Shown here one piece after another: positions 19,093-28,506 of a DNA stretch of 64,000 bases (its first letter is position 1; each line of letters opens with the position of its first letter). Position numbers and translations under genes: made by a program. This stretch comes from Flavobacterium sp. Lineage in GTDB: Bacteria > Bacteroidota > Bacteroidia > Flavobacteriales > Flavobacteriaceae. The stretch is taken from positions 1-64,000 of the forward strand of contig VEQT01000002.1 in the NCBI GenBank assembly GCA_018883065.1. Direction: 5' to 3'. Under the pieces are notes generated by a model that searched no databases, was not told the origin of the DNA, and saw only the letters and a list, made by a program, of their open reading frames with translations.

Positions 19093-19854
19093 TTAGTTTT
19101 TAGTTCGTTTAGTTAGTATCAATTGTCCGGTTCCGACTGGGATGCTGAAACGGATTAAGCACGGAATTTTTTGATCATCGGCAGTGAGCCAAATGAGGTT
19201 TTTGTCGGTTCCACGCAGGGCATTGGTTTGTGCGCCGATGGAAATTTTATAACACAATTTTTCGCCCAATACACCGGCATTGATGCGTTCGGTTCCCAAG
19301 TATTTGACCGTTACACCTAATTCTTTTTCGTCAAAAACAGCAGTAAATCGGGTGAGTTGTTGTTTGGTTTGATGAGTGAAATCTATCGTTCTTAATTTGT
19401 AAATGAGCGAAACAATATCTTGGGTGCCAGATTTGATTACAAGGGTTGAGTGACTTTCAGGCTTTTTTTTCTTTTGTACAGTGGTTGCAATTGTTTTTCC
19501 GTCTTTTTGAAAAAGGTATTTTTCTTTTTTGGTGTAGCCGCCTTCATAAATGTCACGCTTGTACAAACTAGGTTTAAGCGAAAACGGATCTACATAAGAC
19601 TCATAGGAGTCTCTAATCTTGAAGAAACTGTCCCATTTGCTAAAAGTGGCCGCTTCGCAACTGAGATGGAGTAGTGTTTTTTTTGAAGTACTTACCGATT
19701 CGGTGCTTAGGGTAACTTGTGCCAATTGCGTTAGGAGTCCAGCCATGTTGTAAGAAGCAGAAAAAACTAATTGTTCGCCAACAGGAACAGCACTTTTTTG
19801 TGAAAATGCGGGCCAAATGATTGCAATTGCTAGAATTGAAAAGATTTTTTTCAT
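19093..19854 (-). CDS. DUF3108 exported protein
   Basis: A 253-residue protein with a signal peptide (about 1-18, ending PAFSQ) and a beta-rich body matching DUF3108. The family begins with a GEQLVFSASYNMAGLLT-type strand and ends with a conserved strand-rich segment (KIPCLIRFSIPVGTGQLIL). It is probably periplasmic or outer-membrane-associated. No function is established. It is the first gene of a two-gene unit with the small membrane protein downstream. The -1 side of the divergent DUF423 gene starts 67 bases away. Confidence 0.8.
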   Translation of the reverse strand: MKKIFSILAIAIIWPAFSQKSAVPVGEQLVFSASYNMAGLLTQLAQVTLSTESVSTSKKTLLHLSCEAATFSKWDSFFKIRDSYESYVDPFSLKPSLYKRDIYEGGYTKKEKYLFQKDGKTIATTVQKKKKPESHSTLVIKSGTQDIVSLIYKLRTIDFTHQTKQQLTRFTAVFDEKELGVTVKYLGTERINAGVLGEKLCYKISIGAQTNALRGTDKNLIWLTADDQKIPCLIRFSIPVGTGQLILTKRTKN

Positions 19855-19920
19855 GTAATAAATAATTTTTTTGTCTTTCTATAACAACTATTTTTGATGA
19901 TTAGTATATAAACTTTTAAA

Positions 19921-20310
19921 ATGGAAAGAAAAATCACTTTAATGGCCATTGCTTTTGGAGTAACCGCCGTTATTTTTGGCGCATTTGGCGCTCATGCTTT
20001 AAAAAAAGTACTCACTCCAGATGCTTTGGTTTCTTTTGAAACAGGTGTGCGTTACCAACTGTATCATGCGCTATTTTTATTGTATATAGCCACAACTTCT
20101 TTGGTTGACGATGCGCGAAAAAAACAAATTTTTTCCATGACCCTTTTTGGAGTACTATTTTTCTCCGGTTCGATTTATTTGCTTACAACTTCGGCGCTTT
20201 CTGGGACTGATTTTACTCCGATAGGTTTGGTAACCCCATTGGGGGGTGCATTGCTCATAAGCGCTTGGATCACACTATTTATAGGGGTTTACAAGAAAAA
20301 AGCTGAATAA
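19921..20310 (+). CDS. DUF423 small membrane protein
   Basis: A 129-residue membrane protein with four hydrophobic helices. It carries the DUF423 signature FGAFGAHALKKVL near 21-33 and YQLYHALFLLYIA near 47-59. The family is widespread in bacteria and has no defined role. It reads toward pckA with an 80-base gap that contains a possible separate promoter, so co-transcription is uncertain. Confidence 0.85.
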   Translation: MERKITLMAIAFGVTAVIFGAFGAHALKKVLTPDALVSFETGVRYQLYHALFLLYIATTSLVDDARKKQIFSMTLFGVLFFSGSIYLLTTSALSGTDFTPIGLVTPLGGALLISAWITLFIGVYKKKAE

Positions 20311-20345
20311 CTTAATTTTTGTGGTGGCGTACACTATTTAATTTT

Positions 20346-20353
20346 TACTTTTG
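20346..20353 (+). promoter_or_regulatory. Putative -7 element of pckA
   Basis: TACTTTTG matches TAnnTTTG 36 bases before the pckA ATG. A TTTG lies at 20318-20321, but the 24-base spacing is longer than usual, so the call is tentative. Confidence 0.4.
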
Positions 20354-20389
20354 TAGCCAAAATAAAATAGTAAACCCAAACCCAAATTT

Positions 20390-22015
20390 ATGGATACATA
20401 CGCCTCATTTACGAAATCGATTTCGTTATCCGATTATGGTATTGAAAATACAGTCAAAATCCACCACAACCCAACTTATGATTTTTTATTTCAAGCCGAA
20501 CTAAATGATCAGCTTGAAGGCTTTGAAAAAGGACAACTCACCGAGTTGGGTGCGGTAAATGTAATGACCGGAATTTTTACCGGCCGATCGCCCAAAGACA
20601 AATACATTGTAAAAGACGCAATCACACAAGACACCATTTGGTGGCCTTCTGAAAAAGCGCCCAACGACAATAAACCCATATCGCCGGCTACTTGGAACGC
20701 TTTAAAAAGCAGTACAGTTTCGCAACTTTCTAATAAGACCTTGTATGTAGTCGATGCCTTTTGTGGTGCCAATGCCAATACCCGATTAAAAGTACGTTTC
20801 ATTATGGAAGTGGCTTGGCAAGCCCATTTTGTAACCAATATGTTTATACGTCCTACGGTAGCTGAATTAGAGCAATTTGGAGAGCCCGATTTTGTAGTAA
20901 TGAATGCGTCCAAAAGTGGATTCAAAGACTATGCGGCTCATGGTTTAAATTCGGAGGTATATGTAGCGTTTAATCTCACCGAAAAAATTCAACTGATTGG
21001 TGGTACTTGGTACGGTGGTGAAATGAAAAAGGGCTTGTTCTCGATGATGAATTATTATCTCCCTTTGCGCGGAATTGCTTCCATGCATTGTTCGGCCAAC
21101 AAAGGAAAAGATAATGACGTAGCCATCTTTTTTGGTTTGTCAGGCACAGGTAAAACTACCTTATCAACCGATCCTAAACGCGAATTAATTGGCGATGATG
21201 AACACGGCTGGGATGACGAGGGCGTTTTCAATTTTGAAGGCGGATGCTATGCCAAGACTATCGATTTAAGCCCAATAAATGAACCCGATATTTACCAAGC
21301 CATCAAACGCGATGCCTTGTTAGAAAATGTTACCGTTGATGCCCAAGGCAAAATCGATTTCACTGACGGTTCTGTTACTCAAAATACACGCGTTTCCTAT
21401 CCAATCAATCACATTCACAATATAGTAAAACCGGTTTCAAAGGCAGGACATGCCAACAAAGTAATTTTTCTTACGGCCGATGCATTTGGCGTAATGCCTC
21501 CAGTAGCCAAATTAACACCTGAGCAAACGAAGTATTATTTTTTATCGGGATTCACAGCCAAATTAGCTGGGACTGAGCGTGGCGTAACCAAACCCGAGCC
21601 TACTTTTTCGGCTTGTTTTGGTAAAGCTTTCTTGTCATTGCACCCCACTAAATATGGCGAAGAATTGGTAAAAAAAATGCAACAACACCAAGCCCAAGCC
21701 TACATGGTTAATACCGGATGGAACGGCAGCGGCAAACGAATTTCTATCAAAGATACCCGAGCCATTATTGACCGAATTTTAGATGGATCAATTGATCAGG
21801 CAGAGATGCATACTTTGCCTGTGTATAATTTTCAAATTCCAACAGAACTGGCTGAGGTTTCGAGCGGTATTTTAGATCCTAGAAAAACGTATGCTGACGC
21901 ACAACTTTGGACCGAAAAAGCTACAGAATTGGGAGGGTTGTTTGTCAAAAATTTTCAACAATATACCGATACCGCTGAGGGCCAACAATTGGTCAAAGCA
22001 GGACCACAGGTATAA
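20390..22015 (+). CDS. pckA: Phosphoenolpyruvate carboxykinase (ATP)
   Basis: Converts oxaloacetate and ATP to PEP and CO2, the entry step of gluconeogenesis. At 541 residues it has the normal length of the ATP-dependent family. The P-loop is [11 protein letters not shown] (about 249-259). The metal/phosphate block is GDDEHGW (about 267-273), and the substrate arginine block is [11 protein letters not shown] near 62-72. The gene is monocistronic with its own terminator. The ATG at 20390 gives [13 protein letters not shown]; a later start would cut the N-terminal domain. Confidence 0.97.
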   Translation: MDTYASFTKSISLSDYGIENTVKIHHNPTYDFLFQAELNDQLEGFEKGQLTELGAVNVMTGIFTGRSPKDKYIVKDAITQDTIWWPSEKAPNDNKPISPATWNALKSSTVSQLSNKTLYVVDAFCGANANTRLKVRFIMEVAWQAHFVTNMFIRPTVAELEQFGEPDFVVMNASKSGFKDYAAHGLNSEVYVAFNLTEKIQLIGGTWYGGEMKKGLFSMMNYYLPLRGIASMHCSANKGKDNDVAIFFGLSGTGKTTLSTDPKRELIGDDEHGWDDEGVFNFEGGCYAKTIDLSPINEPDIYQAIKRDALLENVTVDAQGKIDFTDGSVTQNTRVSYPINHIHNIVKPVSKAGHANKVIFLTADAFGVMPPVAKLTPEQTKYYFLSGFTAKLAGTERGVTKPEPTFSACFGKAFLSLHPTKYGEELVKKMQQHQAQAYMVNTGWNGSGKRISIKDTRAIIDRILDGSIDQAEMHTLPVYNFQIPTELAEVSSGILDPRKTYADAQLWTEKATELGGLFVKNFQQYTDTAEGQQLVKAGPQV

Positions 22016-22050
22016 AAAAAGAGTCGCTATTGTTTAGCGACTCTTTTTTT
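22014..22050 (+). terminator. Terminator of pckA (works in both directions)
   Basis: GAGTCGCTA (22021-22029) pairs with TAGCGACTC (22035-22043) as a perfect 9-bp stem with a 5-base loop. It is flanked by an A-run and seven Ts. It also closes the convergent hemD gene. Confidence 0.92.
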
Positions 22051-22067
22051 ATACTCAAAGCTGAAAA

Positions 22068-22817
22068 TTATTTTCCCTTGTTGGCTTCAGTTATGTATTT
22101 GTCTAAAGCCATGGTCATCGATGGCGTTTCAGGCGTTGGCGCCAAAATATCGATGCGCAAGCCGTGATCTAAGGCTTCTTTTTGCGTGGTGCTTCCGAAA
22201 ACTGCTATTCGGGTATCATTTTGCTTGAAATCAGGGAAATTCATAAACAACGATTTGATTCCAGTTGGACTGAAAAAGGCCAAAACATCATAGTATACGT
22301 CGGCTAAATCAGACAAATCGCTTTGTACTGTTTTGTAAAAGGTACCCTGTGTCCAGTTTACTTTTAGGTTGTTTAGTGTTTGCGGCGCATCAGCATTTAG
22401 TTGATCAGAAGCGGGCAATAAGAATTTTTCTTCTTTGTATTTTTTGATCAGTGGAGACATGTCGGCAAAATCTTTTTGTCCCACATATATTTTTCGCTTG
22501 CGGTATACTACATATTTCTGCAAGTAAAAGGCAATCGCTTCTGATTGACAAAAGTATTTTAACCCTTCAGGGATTTTGTAGCGCATTTCTTCAGCAACTC
22601 TAAAAAAGTGATCCACCGAGTTTCGGCTGGTTAAAATGATTGCCGTGTAGTTGTTGAGGTCGATTTTTTGTAAACGAACATCTTTTGCATTGACCCCTTC
22701 AACATGTATAAATGGCCTGAAATCAATTTTAATTTTATGCTTTTGTTGCAAATCAAAGTAGGGAGAGTTCTCTACCTTTGGTTCTGGTTGGGACACCAAA
22801 ATTGTCTTCACTTTCAT
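22068..22817 (-). CDS. hemD: Uroporphyrinogen-III synthase
   Basis: Cyclises hydroxymethylbilane to uroporphyrinogen III with inversion of ring D in tetrapyrrole synthesis. The sequence shows the two-domain HemD pattern, including TAIILTSRNSVDHFFRVAEE near residues 70-89 and AFFSPTGIKSLF near 178-189. The longest open frame starts at a TTG (22856) inside the upstream gene. The ATG at 22817 (MKVKTILVSQPEP) or at 22826 (MTQMKVK) is more credible, and I chose 22817. It lies just downstream of the DUF4271 gene, an order conserved in flavobacteria. Confidence 0.9.
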   Translation of the reverse strand: MKVKTILVSQPEPKVENSPYFDLQQKHKIKIDFRPFIHVEGVNAKDVRLQKIDLNNYTAIILTSRNSVDHFFRVAEEMRYKIPEGLKYFCQSEAIAFYLQKYVVYRKRKIYVGQKDFADMSPLIKKYKEEKFLLPASDQLNADAPQTLNNLKVNWTQGTFYKTVQSDLSDLADVYYDVLAFFSPTGIKSLFMNFPDFKQNDTRIAVFGSTTQKEALDHGLRIDILAPTPETPSMTMALDKYITEANKGK

Positions 22818-22837
22818 TTGTGTCATGTTCTGTATTG

Positions 22838-23503
22838 CTAACTTTTTGTAAACCAATAATACAAGAAATAGTAGGGCGCTATTTCAAGTGCGCAAAGATA
22901 TAAAATAAAATAAAACAACTTGCCTACTAATAAATTTTGATGATTCTTCAACGAAGTCAAATAGGTAAAGAGATTCGCTGTTAAAATCAAAAAAATCAAT
23001 ACGTTAAACAAAAGATTGGGTAGTGATTCATTGTAATACAATACTACATTAATTGGAAAAAGCAGTAAGGCAATGTAATTTCTATAACTGGCTTTTTGAA
23101 GGTTAAATTGATCGGCAAATTCTTCCATTGAAAATGCAGTCGCAATGATTTTATCAATTAAGAATTTGGACAACACAAAAACACTGCTGTAAGTAAACAA
23201 TTGAATAAATACGATTCCATCTGCTTTACTTGTGAAATAAAATTGATGTAAACACAGCTGCATAAAAAAGGAAATCGACAGCATTTGAACTACAAATAGG
23301 ATTAAGGTAAATCCGCTCCAAAGATGGGAGCTGTCTTTGTAAATCTTGAGGTATTTGTCTGAAACAATCAGTCGAATAAAATCAGTAAATCGGGTTTCGA
23401 ATAATGATTTGCACAGGGCCAACAATACCAACATCAACACAAATAAAAAAGTGACCCAATCAATGGAATCCAATACCCTAGGATGTAATTCAGTAGCAAT
23501 CAT
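22838..23503 (-). CDS. DUF4271 integral membrane protein
   Basis: A 221-residue polytopic membrane protein with about six hydrophobic helices. It matches DUF4271 of the Bacteroidota, for which no activity is known. It lies directly upstream of hemD, and the longest possible hemD frame would overlap it by 19 bp. The pairing suggests a shared mRNA, not necessarily a shared pathway. Confidence 0.83.
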   Translation of the reverse strand: MIATELHPRVLDSIDWVTFLFVLMLVLLALCKSLFETRFTDFIRLIVSDKYLKIYKDSSHLWSGFTLILFVVQMLSISFFMQLCLHQFYFTSKADGIVFIQLFTYSSVFVLSKFLIDKIIATAFSMEEFADQFNLQKASYRNYIALLLFPINVVLYYNESLPNLLFNVLIFLILTANLFTYLTSLKNHQNLLVGKLFYFILYLCALEIAPYYFLYYWFTKS

Positions 23504-23661
23504 CTGTCTGCAAAATTAATAGATTTTTTCAGCAAACCGCTTAATCAAACGGTTTATGTTTGGTAAAGGGATGTAGTTCTTTTTTTAGTCTCAATTATTA
23601 ACTTTTTTCTATGAAGCAACTGTTATAAATAGTTTATTTTTGGAAGCAGATTTATTCATCT

Positions 23662-24387
23662 ATGAGCGACAGTATTGTAATTATCCCTACTTATAATGAG
23701 ATTGAAAACATCGAATCCATGATTCGAACCGTGATGAATTTACCGCACTCTTTTGATTTATTAGTGGTTGACGATGGATCTCCCGATGGAACTTCGGTTA
23801 AGATCAAGCAGTTGCAGTTGGAATTTCCAGAACGACTTTTTCTAGAAGAACGCGCCAAAAAATCAGGATTAGGCACGGCTTATGTGCATGGTTTTCGCTG
23901 GGCATTACTGCGTTCGTATGCCTATATATTTGAAATGGATGCCGATTTTTCGCACAACCCCAACGATCTTATCAAGCTTTATGATGCCTGTCATATTGGT
24001 ACTGCCGATTTGGCTATTGGCTCCCGTTATGTTACGGGTGTAAATGTGGTCAATTGGCCTTTAAGCAGGGTGCTCTTGTCTTATTTTGCCTCTGTTTATG
24101 TGCGTCTCATTACAGGAATGCACATTCATGATGCAACAGCAGGGTTTATCTGTTACCGAAGATCTGCCTTGGAATCGGTCAATTTATCTAAAATAAAATT
24201 TATTGGGTATGCATTTCAAATAGAAATGAAGTACCGAATTTTTGCTAAAAACTTAACCATTCAAGAGGTTCCTATCATTTTTACAGACCGAACTAAAGGC
24301 CAATCAAAAATGAGTAATGCCATTATTAAAGAGGCTATTTTTGGTGTTATCTCCCTGCGTATAAGAAAATTTTTAAATCGATTATAA
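23662..24387 (+). CDS. Polyprenol-phosphate mannosyltransferase (GT2)
   Basis: A cytoplasmic-face GT2 glycosyltransferase that moves mannose (or a related hexose) from a nucleotide sugar to polyprenol phosphate. The 241-residue sequence has the nucleotide-binding IIPTYNEIENI start (about 7-17), VDDGSPDGT (about 36-44) and the DXD-type EMDADFSHNP near 91-100. The later DRTKGQSKMS block is typical of DPM1-like enzymes. No membrane domain is attached. It is followed after one base by dihydroorotase and looks like the first gene of a three-gene run. Confidence 0.88.
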   Translation: MSDSIVIIPTYNEIENIESMIRTVMNLPHSFDLLVVDDGSPDGTSVKIKQLQLEFPERLFLEERAKKSGLGTAYVHGFRWALLRSYAYIFEMDADFSHNPNDLIKLYDACHIGTADLAIGSRYVTGVNVVNWPLSRVLLSYFASVYVRLITGMHIHDATAGFICYRRSALESVNLSKIKFIGYAFQIEMKYRIFAKNLTIQEVPIIFTDRTKGQSKMSNAIIKEAIFGVISLRIRKFLNRL

Positions 24388-24388
24388 C

Positions 24389-25729
24389 ATGTCAAAAATT
24401 ATTATCAAGAACGCAACTATAGTTAATGAGGGACGTTCATTTGTAGGTGATGTACTCATTGAAAACGAGTATATCGTAGCGGTAGACACCTTTTTGACCA
24501 CGCCAGATGACGCCCAACTAATTGATGCTGAAGGCTTATGGCTTATGCCGGGAATGATTGATGACCAAGTGCATTTTAGAGAACCAGGATTAACACACAA
24601 AGGAACAATTGCATCCGAATCCAGAGCCGCAGTTGCGGGCGGAATCACTTCTTACATGGAGCAGCCCAATACAGTGCCCAATGCGGTTACCCAAGATTTA
24701 CTTGAAGAAAAATACCAGATTGCAGCTACTGATTCGTATGCCAATTATTCTTTTTTAATGGGAGGAACCAATACGAACTTGGAGGAACTCTTAAAAACTA
24801 ATCCCAAAAATGTAGCCGGAATAAAGTTATTTTTGGGCTCGTCCACTGGCAATATGTTGGTAGATAATACTGAAGCCTTGGAGCAAATATTTTCGTCAAC
24901 TCCACTCATCATTGACGTACATTGTGAAGACGAGACCACCATTCGAGCCAATTTGGAAGAATACAAACAAAAATACGGCAATGCTATTCCGGTATCTGCA
25001 CATCATCTTATCCGCAGTACAGAAGCCTGCTATTTGTCCTCTTCAAAAGCGGTAGCTTTAGCGCAAAAAACGGGTGCAAAACTTCATGTATTTCATCTTT
25101 CAACCGCTAAAGAGATGGCCTTGTTTCGCAACGATATTCCGTTACGAGAAAAGAAAATAACAGCTGAGGTGTGTATTCATCACTTGTGGTTTACAAATGA
25201 TGATTATGAAACCAAGGGCAATAGCATCAAGTGGAATCCTGCTGTAAAAACTGCCGCCGATCGCGAAGCCTTGTGGGAAGCACTAAATGACGATCGAATC
25301 GATGTGATTGCCACCGATCATGCTCCGCATACTTGGGAAGAAAAAAGTAAATCCTACCTCGATGCACCATCTGGAGGGCCATTGGTTCAACATGCCCTTG
25401 TTGCTCTACTTGAAGCGCACTATCAAGGTAGAATTAGTGTTGAAAAAATAGTTCAAAAAATGGCGCACAATCCTGCCATTTTGTTTCAAGTTGAAAAAAG
25501 AGGATACATCAAGCCCGGATTTTTTGCCGATTTAGTACTTGTAAATCCAAATGATCCGTGGACAGTGAACAAAGAAAATATCCTGTACCACTGTGGCTGG
25601 TCGCCATTTGAAGGGACTACTTTTAAAGCCAAAATTACCCATACATTTGTAAACGGACATTTGGCTTATGCCAACGGGGTAGTGAGTGAAAAAAGAGCTG
25701 GAAAACGTTTGTTATTTGATCGTGAATAA
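24389..25729 (+). CDS. pyrC: Dihydroorotase, with Gln in place of the first HxH histidine
   Basis: Interconverts carbamoyl-aspartate and dihydroorotate in pyrimidine synthesis; a metal-dependent amidohydrolase. The 446-residue protein keeps the class I framework MPGMIDDQVHFREPG near 53-67, the VHCEDE histidine, HLST and the TDHAPH aspartate near 310. The metal motif HxH reads QVH (Q60, H62), so one canonical ligand is missing. This variant is recurrent in Bacteroidota dihydroorotases as far as I recall, so the enzyme may still be active with altered metal binding. Spacing to both neighbours is 1 base. Confidence 0.88.
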   Translation: MSKIIIKNATIVNEGRSFVGDVLIENEYIVAVDTFLTTPDDAQLIDAEGLWLMPGMIDDQVHFREPGLTHKGTIASESRAAVAGGITSYMEQPNTVPNAVTQDLLEEKYQIAATDSYANYSFLMGGTNTNLEELLKTNPKNVAGIKLFLGSSTGNMLVDNTEALEQIFSSTPLIIDVHCEDETTIRANLEEYKQKYGNAIPVSAHHLIRSTEACYLSSSKAVALAQKTGAKLHVFHLSTAKEMALFRNDIPLREKKITAEVCIHHLWFTNDDYETKGNSIKWNPAVKTAADREALWEALNDDRIDVIATDHAPHTWEEKSKSYLDAPSGGPLVQHALVALLEAHYQGRISVEKIVQKMAHNPAILFQVEKRGYIKPGFFADLVLVNPNDPWTVNKENILYHCGWSPFEGTTFKAKITHTFVNGHLAYANGVVSEKRAGKRLLFDRE

Positions 25730-25730
25730 G

Positions 25731-26102
25731 ATGAAAAAAATAGGATTACTACTGCTTTTGGCCTTGCAATTTGTGTCTTGTAAACAAGGACTGGAAAAAC
25801 CCGATACGTTTATTGAAGAAGATAAAATGATTGCCATTTTGTATGATATAGCCGTAATGGATGCCTTAAAATCATACAACTTAAATTCGCCAACGGCTAA
25901 TCCTGTTGATTCGAGAGAATATTTGTTAAAAAAATACCAGGTTGACAGTTTGCAGTTTGCTCAAAATAATCAATATTATGCAGCCGATATGGTGCGGTAT
26001 AAGAAAATGTTTGAGAAAGTAAACCAACTCCTAGAAGCCGAAAAGAAAAAATACGAGGCAGAAGCGCTTAAGACGGGCAATCAAAAACCAACGGAAAATT
26101 AA
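25731..26102 (+). CDS. DUF4296 lipoprotein
   Basis: A 123-residue lipoprotein. A hydrophobic signal segment ends LQFVSC with the lipobox cysteine near residue 17. The body matches DUF4296 (EEDKMIAILYDIAVMDALKSY near 29-49), a helical Bacteroidota family of unknown role. The ATG at 25731 follows the dihydroorotase stop after one base. The longer open frame begins inside pyrC and lacks a signal peptide. The 3' end overlaps the convergent epimerase gene by 4 bp. Confidence 0.82.
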   Translation: MKKIGLLLLLALQFVSCKQGLEKPDTFIEEDKMIAILYDIAVMDALKSYNLNSPTANPVDSREYLLKKYQVDSLQFAQNNQYYAADMVRYKKMFEKVNQLLEAEKKKYEAEALKTGNQKPTEN

Positions 26103-27100
26103 TTTTTCTTGAATAGTTGAGCGGTTTCATTGATTACCGTTGAAATAGGAACAAACGAGTAGTTTAGTTCTTTCGAAATTTTTTCTGATGAGTAATGCTC
26201 ATTTTCGGACAAGGTTCTAACCAATTGTTTGCTCAACACCCTTTTTTTGCCAACAACAAATCCCAGAAAAAAATCAATTACCCAGGCCGTCCAAAGCATC
26301 CAATTGGCAATCAAAATCCAACGAATTTCAACAGCAAAAGCGCCAGCAATTTGTTTTACAATTGCTTCATAGGTAAGGTTTTCGGCTACGAGAATGTAGC
26401 GCTCTCCCGAGATGGGTTTTTCCATAAGTTGAACCATAAGTTGAACAACATCATCGACACCCACAAATCCAGTTGCTCCACGGGTGTAAAACGGAAATTT
26501 TTGTGCTACTTTAGTAAACAGCTCTCCACTTCCAGTTTCCCAAAAATAGGGCCCTAATATCACACCTGGATTAACGATTACTACAGAAAGTCCCTCTTGA
26601 TAGCCACGCCAAATTTCCATTTCGGCACCATATTTAGAAATGGCATAATCGGTGTGGAGAAGTTCGGGGTTCCATTCATGTGTTTCGTTGCATGGAATTT
26701 TGGCAATAGGTGAATTTCCAATGGTAGCTATGGAACTTACATAACAAAGTTTTTGAATCTCAAAGGACAAGCATAAATTAACCACATTTGCTGTGCCTTC
26801 GATGTTAGTTTTACGCAACAACTCTTCGTCGGCAGGATCGAATGAGATTAAACCTGCACAATGATAAACTTGGGTAATTTGCTCAAAGGCATGAGTTAAT
26901 TGAGGCAACTCGGTAATATCGCCTTGTATCCATTCGATCTGGGAAAATAAATTTAATTTTCCGTACCCATCAAAGAGTTTTTTGGTTTTAGCTATAGCAG
27001 ATTCGTTGCGGTAAATGGCACGTACAGATTCGTTGTTTTCTACCAAACGAAGGGCGAGATGTGCTCCTACTAAACCAGTTGCGCCTGTGATTAAAATCAT
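26099..27100 (-). CDS. NAD-dependent epimerase/dehydratase family protein (extended SDR)
   Basis: An extended short-chain dehydrogenase of 333 residues. The NAD(P)-binding motif GATGLVGAHLA lies at about 6-16 and the catalytic YxxxK is in YAISKYGAE near 151-159. The C-terminal region contains a hydrophobic stretch (ILIANWMLWTAWVIDFFLGF), so the protein may be membrane-associated, as in 3-beta-HSD-like or cinnamyl-reductase-like relatives. The substrate is not predictable. It is convergent with the DUF4296 gene and divergent from tyrS. Confidence 0.8.
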   Translation of the reverse strand: MILITGATGLVGAHLALRLVENNESVRAIYRNESAIAKTKKLFDGYGKLNLFSQIEWIQGDITELPQLTHAFEQITQVYHCAGLISFDPADEELLRKTNIEGTANVVNLCLSFEIQKLCYVSSIATIGNSPIAKIPCNETHEWNPELLHTDYAISKYGAEMEIWRGYQEGLSVVIVNPGVILGPYFWETGSGELFTKVAQKFPFYTRGATGFVGVDDVVQLMVQLMEKPISGERYILVAENLTYEAIVKQIAGAFAVEIRWILIANWMLWTAWVIDFFLGFVVGKKRVLSKQLVRTLSENEHYSSEKISKELNYSFVPISTVINETAQLFKKN

Positions 27101-27166
27101 GGGACAAAGATAATTAGTTTGTCCTATTTTTACTGGAATTCCATTTTCAATTTATCCAATTAAAAC

Positions 27167-27174
27167 TATCTTTG
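27167..27174 (+). promoter_or_regulatory. -7 element of tyrS
   Basis: TATCTTTG matches TAnnTTTG 18 bases before the tyrS ATG. A TTTC lies at the -33 position with an 18-base spacer, one mismatch from consensus. Confidence 0.5.
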
Positions 27175-27191
27175 CGCAAATCCCTTACCCG

Positions 27192-28499
27192 ATGGAAAAC
27201 CTTATCGCAGAATTGCAATGGCGTGGCTTGGTGCACGACATGATGCCAGGAACAGAAGAACAATTACTCAAAGAATCAACGCCAACGTATATTGGTTTTG
27301 ATCCTACTTCGGATTCCTTGCACATAGGCAGTTTAGTTCCGATTATTTTGTTGGTTCACTTGCAAAAATTTGGCCACAAACCCATTGCTTTGGTGGGTGG
27401 TGCCACCGGAATGATTGGTGATCCATCGGGCAAATCGGACGAACGCAATTTACTAGACGAAGCAACCTTGACTCAAAATGTAAATGGGATTAAAGCTGTT
27501 TTGAGTCGCTTTTTGGATTTCAATGCACAAGGCCAAAACGCCCCAATTTTAGTAAATAATTACGATTGGATGAAGTCGTTTTCATTTATTGATTTTGCCC
27601 GCGAAGTAGGCAAACGCATCACCGTAAATTACATGATGGCAAAAGATTCGGTTAAAAAACGCTTGTCGGCCGAAGGCGAGGGCATGTCGTTTACCGAATT
27701 TACCTACCAACTTATTCAGGGATATGATTTTTATTATTTACACAAACACTATGCTTGTTTACTGCAAATGGGTGGAAGTGATCAGTGGGGTAATATCACC
27801 ACCGGCACCGAGTTGGTGCGCAGAATGAATACCGATCATTCGGGCGAAGGGGCTAAAGCATTTGCGCTTACCTGTCCCTTAATCACAAAGGCAGATGGTT
27901 CTAAATTTGGGAAAACCGAGGGCGGAAATGTATGGCTCACCGCCGACAAAACATCAGTCTATAAATTTTACCAGTTTTGGATCAACACCACCGATGTCGA
28001 TGCCGAAAAATACATCAAGATATTTACGTTTTTAGATCAAGCTACCGTTCAAGCTTTACTGGTTGAACACCAAGAAGCGCCACATCTTCGTGTATTGCAA
28101 AAACGTTTAGCCGAGGAAGTGACTAGTTTTGTGCACGGCAGTGAGGCCTTGGTCAAAGCCATTCAAGCTTCAGGGATTTTGTTCGGAAACGCATCAGCTG
28201 ATGATTTGAAGGCATTGGATGCAGCTACCTTTTTAGAAGTTTTTGAGGGAGTGCCACAAGCTGAAATTTCCCGCGCTGAGTTAACGAATGGCCTCGATAT
28301 TGTAACAGTTTTAAACGAAAAAACGGGATTTTTAAAATCAAATGGCGAAGCACGCCGTGCCTTGACAGAAAATTCGATAGCAGTTAATCGAGAAAAAGTA
28401 ACTGAAGCCTATCGCTTATCGTTGCAGGATTTGATAAACAACCAATTTGTTTTGTTGCAACGCGGCAAAAAGAACTACTTTATTGTCCGCGTGGTCTAG
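27192..28499 (+). CDS. tyrS: Tyrosyl-tRNA synthetase
   Basis: A class I synthetase charging tRNA-Tyr. The 435-residue protein has [10 protein letters not shown] (HIGH equivalent, about 39-48) and [11 protein letters not shown] (KMSKS equivalent, about 238-248). The C-terminal S4-like RNA-binding domain begins near 365. It ends only 7 bases from the convergent LuxE-like gene, leaving no room for a separate terminator. The short 5' leader fits the predicted -7 box. Confidence 0.97.
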   Translation: MENLIAELQWRGLVHDMMPGTEEQLLKESTPTYIGFDPTSDSLHIGSLVPIILLVHLQKFGHKPIALVGGATGMIGDPSGKSDERNLLDEATLTQNVNGIKAVLSRFLDFNAQGQNAPILVNNYDWMKSFSFIDFAREVGKRITVNYMMAKDSVKKRLSAEGEGMSFTEFTYQLIQGYDFYYLHKHYACLLQMGGSDQWGNITTGTELVRRMNTDHSGEGAKAFALTCPLITKADGSKFGKTEGGNVWLTADKTSVYKFYQFWINTTDVDAEKYIKIFTFLDQATVQALLVEHQEAPHLRVLQKRLAEEVTSFVHGSEALVKAIQASGILFGNASADDLKALDAATFLEVFEGVPQAEISRAELTNGLDIVTVLNEKTGFLKSNGEARRALTENSIAVNREKVTEAYRLSLQDLINNQFVLLQRGKKNYFIVRVV

Positions 28500-28506
28500 T
28501 CTTGTA

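Noticed and set aside
22818..22856. Longer hemD start overlapping DUF4271
   Set aside because: Begins at TTG and adds residues not expected in HemD; ATGs at 22826 and 22817 are available.
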